Shown here one piece after another: positions 57,606-64,000 of a stretch of DNA of 64,000 nucleotides; position 1 is the first letter of the stretch; every line of letters begins with the position of its first letter. The stretch is from Asparagopsis taxiformis. Taxonomy: Eukaryota > Rhodophyta > Florideophyceae > Bonnemaisoniales > Bonnemaisoniaceae. The stretch lies in contig JALQPE010000052.1 in NCBI GenBank assembly GCA_030407315.1, positions 1 to 64,000 on the forward strand, in the 5' to 3' direction. The notes below the pieces were generated by a model. The model made no database searches and was not told the DNA's origin. It saw only the letters and a program-made list of their open reading frames with translations. The position numbers were made by a program, and so were the translations under genes.

Positions 57606-58073
57606 GAAAAATCAATTTGGTGGCCCAGCATCTCCTGTGCCGAAAATTCCCGCACTCACTTCTGATATACGTCTAGACTTGTTTCCCACTTGTACGCATC
57701 AGGGAAGGCGTCACGGAAGGTTGACACTACGCTACTTGTGTACCGCGTCGTCTGAAATAGCGAGTAGTGTTTGTTGTATAGTTGTGGAGTATGCGTCTAG
57801 TGGTTTGTAAAGCTTGCAGAACGGGATAGGGATGTGGGTGGCCCTATTTTATGAATACATGAGTACCAATATTCAGGGTTGACAAAGCGGAAAGGCATAG
57901 GCTCATACATGTTTGAGATTGCATAGTAGAGAAAATATTTTCATCGAAATTTACATGGAGCTGATGGAGGTTTTAAGGATGAGGTATGAGAGGAAGAAAA
58001 TTCTTCTGTGGTATGAGGATGTGTTCTGTGGGGGGATGGAATCTTGGGATGGTACAGGGGGAGGTGGAAATGT

Positions 58074-59251
58074 ACGGAGTGCGGGTTTAGAATGGATTGT
58101 GATTCGGAGAGGAGTGCCGACAAGCATATTATGGGGATTGGGGAGACGCTGCGGGGTGTTGGGGTAGTGAGGGCGGAGGAGGTGTTTAGGTGGGACCGTA
58201 GGAGGGTGCGGTTGAAGGCGCCGAGAGGAGGGGTTTTTAGGAAAGTGAGGAGAAAGAAGGGGAGGGGGTGGCGTCTGTTCTGGCTGTGGTGAGTGGGGAT
58301 GTGATGGAGAAGAAGGGGTTTATTGTATTTGGGGAGGGAGGGGAGTGGGAGGAAGGGTGCGAAGTGGGGGGTTGATATGTGTTTCAGAGCGGGGAGGTTT
58401 CTGGGGATACGGCGGGGGAGCCACCCCGCAGTGCGGGAGCGTGGGCCGGTGGTGGTGGTGTATACGGTATCGAAGATGCGGATGGCGTGGGGGCATGGAG
58501 CAGCTGAGGGAGGGAGGGGTGGAGCAGGTCGGGTACGGGATGGGGAGTGAGAGGTTTTGGAAGAGTAAGCTGCAGGGGAAGTTTGTGTAGAGGGCGAAGG
58601 AGAGGGGTTGAGGGTAGAGGAGAGAGGGTACTGAAGAACAATACGTTTCAAAGGTGATGGGGGAGAGCATGGTCGAGGAGATAGGGGGTGTTTTGCCCTA
58701 TTCTGAGGTAGTATGAGGACTGGTTATACGAAATCTGTACGGTAGAGCAGAAAAGTAGGTATGGAATGGAGGTGTGCACCGTGGAAGCGGGGATAGGTAT
58801 CTGAAAATGCGTGCTAGAGTGGTATTGGGGGTGTTTGAGGTACAGTACGGGGGAGGTGAGCACCAACAGGAAGGGGGTGTGAGCGAGAGGATGAAAAAAT
58901 TAAAGACGAAATTGGAGTCGACCGACAAGGAAAAATAGAGTGGTCGCCGTGATGGATGCGGACATCCATGTCGAGCACGGCGGCAGAAATTTCTGGGGTC
59001 GAAATTTTTGAATTTCTGAACCGGCGCCCGTCCTAGGTGGACATAGACATGGCGGAAGTCCATCCCGAGGGGGACATCCGTGGTACTAGAAACATTGAAT
59101 GTCGCCCTAGTAATACTAGACGTACTAGACCGCATGGACGTCCAGTTCTAGGCGGACATCCAAAAATACTGGAGAACATGGACGTCCGCCTAGTAATACT
59201 AGGTGTACTAGAGGTTGTGGACGTCCGCGTCCATTTCCGAGAACACAGACG
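58074..59251 (+). repeat. G-rich right arm and terminus of the 20-kb element
   Basis: The plus strand is highly G-rich (for example GGGGAGGGGGTGG-type runs near 58258), then less biased from 58700. Subterminal GGACGTCC and CTAGTAATACTAG repeats fill 59037-59220 before the terminal repeat. It matches 21279-22450. Proline-rich minus-strand frames here reflect base bias and I do not call them genes. Confidence 0.8.
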
Positions 59252-59253
59252 TA

Positions 59254-60109
59254 GCCAAGGCCCTAGATGGCATGGACTTGGAGGATTTCTCCTCTACGGA
59301 AACTCGTCGACCGACCCAGAGAAGTCGGAGGCGGATGGAAACTCGGCAGAGACGGTGGGATGCAATGAACCCACTTGATCAGAAACGGAAGGGAAGTCCG
59401 GACAGCGGAAGAAAATGACGGCAGTCATACTAAGCTTGACAAGATTGATGAAGAAGACCAAGATACTGGAATGCAATATGAAGAACTGTCGGGGTCCAGG
59501 GAGAGAAGGTTATAAAACTACGTGATGTCGTCACGAGCATGCAATATGATGATGCTTCTGACCCTCTCCATTCGTCTGTGAAAGAAGTAGGACTGGCTAA
59601 GCGGCGCAATCGCGATAGCATAAGTCGGATGTACTCCCCAGGTGAGGACGCCCGAAGAATCACTCCCATTCCCGACTCAGAAAGCACTGCAGTGCTTTCA
59701 CCATGGTGTGAAGAGGAAGAAAAGGCTTACTTTGTCTTCGGGAAATGGTGATGAATCACCTAGCCCTGGGCCAGGGCCAGGGCCGAGGAGAAAAATTCGC
59801 GGTCATGGTTCTGGTAGGAAATTATTGCGTTCAGGGCGCTATTCTGCAGAGGAAGACAAATGGCTGCTGGAAGGGTTGTCATTGTTTGGATGGGGCGCAT
59901 GGGAAAAGATTGTGAAAAAGTATTGGACTGAAGACTACCTGAGAACTACAATGAGCTTGAAGGACAGAGTCAGAACAATGCATCTAAATCCAGAAGATTT
60001 TCCCAAGAACACTAGTGGTTCTGGTCGAAAACGAAATAGCGTTGCTGGCACTCCAAATGAAGGCGATAACAGTTTAGAGGTTACTGAAAGGGATGAGGAT
60101 GGAGTCTAA
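59254..60109 (+). pseudogene. 3' half of the interrupted Myb/SANT protein gene
   Basis: Directly after the element the frame continues AKALDGMDLEDFSSTE, in phase with codon 39205-39207. Several shifts (near 59415, 59510 and 59700) follow, moving through acidic frames. From about 59800 the last frame gives a single Myb/SANT repeat: SGRYSAEEDKWLLEGLSLFG, WGAWEKIVKKY and SLKDRVRTMHLNP. The LKDR-type third helix is reminiscent of telomere-repeat-binding Myb domains, which carry LKDKWR. A short acidic tail ends at 60109. Insertion and shifts make it a pseudogene. The stretch 60110-60620 shows no gene. Confidence 0.62.
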
Positions 60110-60623
60110 GAGTTTGAAGTTTCAGGTGAACACGCAGAATGAACCAGTGGTCAGATTGATTGGCACACACTGGTCGTTGTCTATTTTACAGTTAGAAGTT
60201 ACCCCTAAGTTATCAGTGCCTGTCACAGCTACAATTGTATAGTAAAGACGTCTTATGTGAGGGTATTACTATGGAAAAGGGATGTGATAGTTTGGACATG
60301 AGGGACTGCTGATGAGCGTGCTCATAATGAGTGTGAAAGTCTACATGGCATGGCTGTACAGTCAATAGAAACACGGTGCATAAATAAATTTTTGTAAAAC
60401 ATTATGTAAACTATGAGCTCAGATATGATCATATTTCCTTGGTAACTACCAATGGGGTTGCTGCAGCGCTGGACGGCAGAATAGCAAGCAGTGGAAACAG
60501 GCTGTCCGTCCGAAAGACCAAAAAAGAAGGAACAGGCTGTCAGACAGCGGATCTGAGCAGGGCTGAACCATACATGGATTTTCAGTGTAATTCCAGTCAA
60601 TCATTATTTTATCATCGTCCTCA

Positions 60624-60854
60624 TTGGCTACAATTCAATCAACATTTTTCTGGGTCAATCAACATCTCAAAATTTCCCGATTCTGGTTTCGAAAGTACGT
60701 TCTGTTCATATCGAAACCAGTGTTCTCTGCAGTGATGTTCGAAAAGCCCTCACGCGTTATTTCGGAAAATGCGGTGATGCTTACGGAGGTTTCGGGATTC
60801 ATGTTGAACTTGCAATTGGAGTTTGCTAAAAGGAGAAGTGGAGAAGTGCTTTGA
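60624..60854 (+). pseudogene. 5' fragment related to H2
   Basis: The frame reads NQHLKISRFWFRKYVLFISKPVF, matching the start of H2 (NQLQKVGFWFGKYVLFIAKSVL); the DNA over GATTCTGGTTTCGAAAGTAC and the following 25 bases is nearly identical. After about 25 residues the similarity fades and the frame ends at 60854. It is a third, truncated copy of the H family. No G-type neighbour is seen. The stretch 60855-61339 has nothing I recognise. Confidence 0.5.
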
Positions 60855-61339
60855 AGGAAGGATGTCACGCTTAGTACAGCAGTGTTGTAGCAAATGTCAT
60901 TGCAGTGGATGCATCCATCCTGTTCTACTCTACATAATAATAATGCTTCCCAGTGCTCTGTAACGGTTATTTTTCATAATTTAGTGGTGGATGGTGCGTA
61001 TTCTTTCCTTTGCCACCACCCACGTCCTGTGCATACCACACCTCGCTACCAGACTGACGTCTCCTACTCGACACTTTCAATGCAAAGATAGATAGGTATA
61101 ATTTGAAATGCTAAACTCAACATAATATAGCTACTCTGTACATTCTCTCCTTACGGTGAGACAAACCAGATATGTTCTGTTCTCCCAATCTTTCATTCTA
61201 CGTCCTATTCAACATCTAGCTTCCCTGCACCCAACTATCTGTAAAGCACCATCACAATTACTATAGTCGTATACCACACACCATTCCAATATTTATCTTC
61301 ACACCAACACTATGCTCCATATTTCCTCTCAAGTCCACT

Positions 61340-61700
61340 CCACCAGACAGTGTTGTGAACCAATGCACGGTACTACCCGCAGACAATTCAATTTGCTATC
61401 TACACTACTGTCTACAGATTTCCCCAGACAGTGCAGTAATACAATACAATGCACTGCCTCAGACAGTAAAATGTACTGTCTGCACATACTGTCTGGCGGC
61501 AACACTTCCGGACAGTAAAACTTACTGTTCTGGACGGTAAATTTTACTGTTTTTGGTACTGTCCAGATTTCGTGCCATTTTATTGCTGCAGCAGTATTCT
61601 GAAATTTCCAGACAGTAAATTTTACTGTCTCCGCGCACTGTCTTCGCCAGAAAGTAATTTTTACTGTCTCAGACAGTAAATTTACTGTCTTTTTCCATTC
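61340..61700. repeat. CAGACAGTA / TACTGTCTG palindromic array
   Basis: CAGACAGTAAATTTTACTGT-type palindromes repeat in both orientations, e.g. at 61613-61634 and 61668-61690. This is a variant (GACAGTA) of the GGCAGTA arrays at 20.9-21.3 and 63.1-64.0 kb. It abuts the inverted repeat at 61715. Confidence 0.72.
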
Positions 61701-61714
61701 CCAACACCGTAGTG

Positions 61715-62034
61715 TAGCGGGGTTTCCCATTTTCGTGCCTTGTCCGACTTTCGTATGTGATTGACAATGATTCAAACCTTCTCCAGGTTCTTCGAGGTGT
61801 ACCTTTCTTCCGAACAGCTGTTCGTTTCGTCTCTTCTCTTTGGATTCGAGAGAACCTTGCACAAATTGTGGATTAGTGTCAACTAGTAGGCAACTAATAA
61901 GATGGTATCCGTCTCTTTTTAACCAGGCCACTGTAATAGTTTATGGTACCTATATTTTCTTACCGTTACATCTTATCGAAAACTTCACACTGACTAGTGT
62001 CCTACCTAACTCAAGGAACAGGTGGCTTGATTTC
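61715..62034. repeat. Right copy of the ~320-bp long inverted repeat
   Basis: The reverse complement reproduces 1-320, including the start of the transposase frame (minus strand, ATG near 61832) and its first 39 codons, with point differences and a small rearrangement near 61880. Homology stops at 61715, next to the palindromic array. The stretch 62035-63150 contains only a 13-bp-stem hairpin at 62598-62637 and no gene. Confidence 0.85.
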
Positions 62035-63149
62035 CCATGTTGGGTTCTTCAGCGAGCTTTCATGCCTCTAACGATTCCTGCTTCCTTTTCTGAATGAAAT
62101 ACACGAATCATTTACAATTTAGCTTCAGTACATGGTATAATAGGCCTCAATAGTAATCTTGTTATGGTAATAAACTATATATAGATCAGAACACGGTTGC
62201 AATTCTCTTTCGGATTGTCTACTACTCTAATCCACAGAATTTATTCGATGTTTCTCCTTCAGTATGCAGCTAAACATCATTACCAAGACTTTTAGGTTGG
62301 TTTGACATTGCATAGGGGCATGATTTCAATTACTGCTATTTCATCACGTCCAGAAAATTTGACAGATCATCCGCTGCCAAATCATCTGCCTTCCAGTTAC
62401 GACGAGTTCATCATGGGTGGATGAGCTGTCTATTTAAGGCTGTTGATGCGCGACGTATAGGACCATTTCATCATCCGGGTATCATGAAGATGACAGGTAA
62501 GGCTGGTACGTTGTCGTAGAGGTATCTTTCCCCTTCCTCATTTCTTTCCACATGTTTTCCATTGAAGACAGTTCACTAACCATGAGTATCGCTCTTCACT
62601 GATCCTATTCCAATCAATAGACTAGAATAGGATCAGTTTTCGTCATTCCAACCTACAACCAATACCGTTGCACGCAAAAATAGTTCAATGATGGTAAGTT
62701 TGTTCATTCCATTCATATTCATGTTCTTCTCATCCTTTACAATACTTTTCTATATCCGATTGCTAACCTGTTGCAAATCATCTGTAATGGTGTTTATTTC
62801 CCTCCTGTCTGAACATCACATGTAGTTTTGAAACAGCAAGGAACTCGATTTGCTTGCACATTAGTCCTGGTTGTAGAGATAGTAAGATTTTAGATACGAT
62901 AGTTCGATTTGATGAGTAGTCTAGTCTAATGATAGAACTGAAACAATCCTTCAGGCATCGTTGTCCTTGCTACATAAAAATTCTGACATCCTTTTAGATC
63001 ACACTTGGTTATCCCTATACACTTCTATGAAGACCACCGAGAGAGATACTCCATTCTGCCTGACATTTCGTAGCCAGATGCCTGAACATGCGGCTGGAAT
63101 GGCATTTCCACCTCATTCTATCGTCCTGAACATCAATTGTAGGCACTAG

Positions 63150-64000
63150 AAAGTATTACCCTAGGCATCATATTCTACTACTTTCCCGTTCTGTCCGAGT
63201 CAGTACCGCCAGGCACTACAATTTACTGGTTCAGTATAGACTTCCCGGCAGTAAATTGTACTGTCTCAAGCACTAGTTCCTGGTAGTGAAATGTACTGCC
63301 ATAGGTAGTACTTCCAGGTAGTACACTGCACTGGCACAGACAGTAAGTGGTACTGTCCTATGCCCGTGCCGAGGACATTACTACCAGACAGTACTTTACA
63401 CTGATTTGGACAGCTCTATAATACATCAAAATCTATTACTTTTTGTAGTGCTGTGGGTCAGCAATTCACATATCCTGGAGCAGTACAGCGTGGCAGTGAT
63501 TTACACATACGCAAGTAGTAGAGCACGGCAGCACTTTCCACCACGGCAAGTAGCACGGTACGGTAGCACTTTTCGTATCATAAAGCAGTACTATCAGGCA
63601 GCTTTTTCCAGAGACTATCAGCAGCTCATTTCATTGCTTTCACACATTTCGTCAGACATCATAATTTACTGTCCCCATTCGCTTCCACAGGCAATAAAAT
63701 ACACTGCCTCGGAGTATGTCCGCTGTCATCCTATTACACTACATTACTGTGTTGCCAGAAGATATACTTGTCACTACCTGTAAGTACAGAAAAAAGCAGC
63801 ACCACACAGCAGCAGAAATTACTGCATTGTCCAAGAATAGAATCCAGCACATTTCTCTGCCTCTGGAATGACGTGCAGGCAGTATCATACAGTACATCGG
63901 GGCTCTCTCTAAATATAGTAAAATGTGCTGCCGTCATTCGGGCCTGCAGCCAGCACAGCACGCTGCCGGAAACACTAGCTTCTACTGCCACACGGTGCAT
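63150..64000. repeat. GGCAGTA / TACTGCC palindromic array running off the window
   Basis: Dozens of degenerate CAGTA and TACTG cores in both orientations, such as GGCAGTAAATTGTACTG at 63249, continue to the last base. It belongs with the arrays at 20.9 and 61.4 kb. No gene is supported. Confidence 0.7.

Larger units (their letters stand above)
39208..59251. mobile_element. 20,044-bp DNA transposon carrying methyltransferase-SET and ParB-dioxygenase genes
   Basis: The left end CGTCTGTGTTTTCGGAAGTG and the right end, whose reverse complement reads CGTCTGTGTTCTCGGAAATG, form terminal inverted repeats of about 33 bp. TA lies on both sides (39206-39207 and 59252-59253). Removing the element and one TA restores the frame of the split Myb gene. 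Both ends carry subterminal GGACGTCC and CTAGTA repeats. Genes inside are a Plavaka-like transposase in pieces (41705-44744), a convergent coiled-coil protein (44822-46891), methyltransferase-SET (47766-50969) and ParB-dioxygenase (51848-55516). A second right end lies at 21279-22450. The Plavaka group assignment follows from the transposase motifs. Confidence 0.82.

Noticed and set aside
57941..58651. Long proline/serine-rich minus-strand frames, also at 21271-21840
   Set aside because: They follow from the G-rich plus strand; no start context, domain or conserved reading between the two copies (indels break the frames).
1..62034. Polinton/Maverick-type virus-like transposon
   Set aside because: Long inverted repeats fit, but no protein-primed polymerase, retroviral-type integrase, packaging ATPase or capsid gene is seen.

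Overview
This window is eukaryotic, nuclear-type DNA dominated by mobile elements. Long uninterrupted reading frames (1169, 1222, about 1064, 1067 and 689 codons) carry eukaryotic domains (SET, Myb/SANT), there are no operons or ribosome binding sites, and the transposases belong to eukaryotic superfamilies (Plavaka/KDZ-like, DUF7869-like). Scarce introns together with this transposon repertoire make me think of a florideophyte red alga, but that is inference; a fungus or another alga is not excluded. I recognise no housekeeping gene.

Layout. Positions 1-320 and 61715-62034 form a long inverted repeat, so most of the window may be one composite element. Just inside the left repeat is a frameshifted Plavaka/KDZ-like transposase (203-3904). 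From 4.8 to 31.8 kb lie modification-type genes: a DG.HR/ParB-like plus 2-oxoglutarate dioxygenase-like protein (5173-8367), a decayed paralogue (9391-12245), an intact ParB-like/DNA methyltransferase/SET fusion (12822-16331) and a broken ParB-like/methyltransferase gene (29169-31783). Between them are two copies of a convergent gene pair of unknown function (17.1-20.6 kb and 23.1-26.3 kb) and a broken DUF7869-like gene (26.6-28.7 kb). From 31.8 to 38 kb the DNA is mostly non-coding or decayed.

At 39208-59251 a second element of 20,044 bp, with terminal inverted repeats and an apparent 2-bp TA target duplication, sits inside the frame of a Myb/SANT gene whose halves lie at 37998-39207 and 59254-60109. 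It encodes a split Plavaka-like transposase, a convergent coiled-coil protein, a methyltransferase-SET protein (47766-50969) and, divergently, a ParB-like/dioxygenase protein (51848-55516). A 1.2-kb copy of its right end also lies at 21279-22450.

How the genes may work together. Two unrelated parts of the window pair the same two protein types: a DNA amino-methyltransferase usually fused to a histone-methyltransferase-type SET domain, and an Fe(II)/2-oxoglutarate dioxygenase-like protein. Both types usually share a ParB/DGQHR-like N-terminal domain. This looks like a transposon-borne DNA/chromatin modification system with a base methylator, a histone methylator and a possible base oxidase or eraser. 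The domain calls rest on motifs; the system-level reading is inference. Palindromic foldback elements lie in most spaces between convergent genes.
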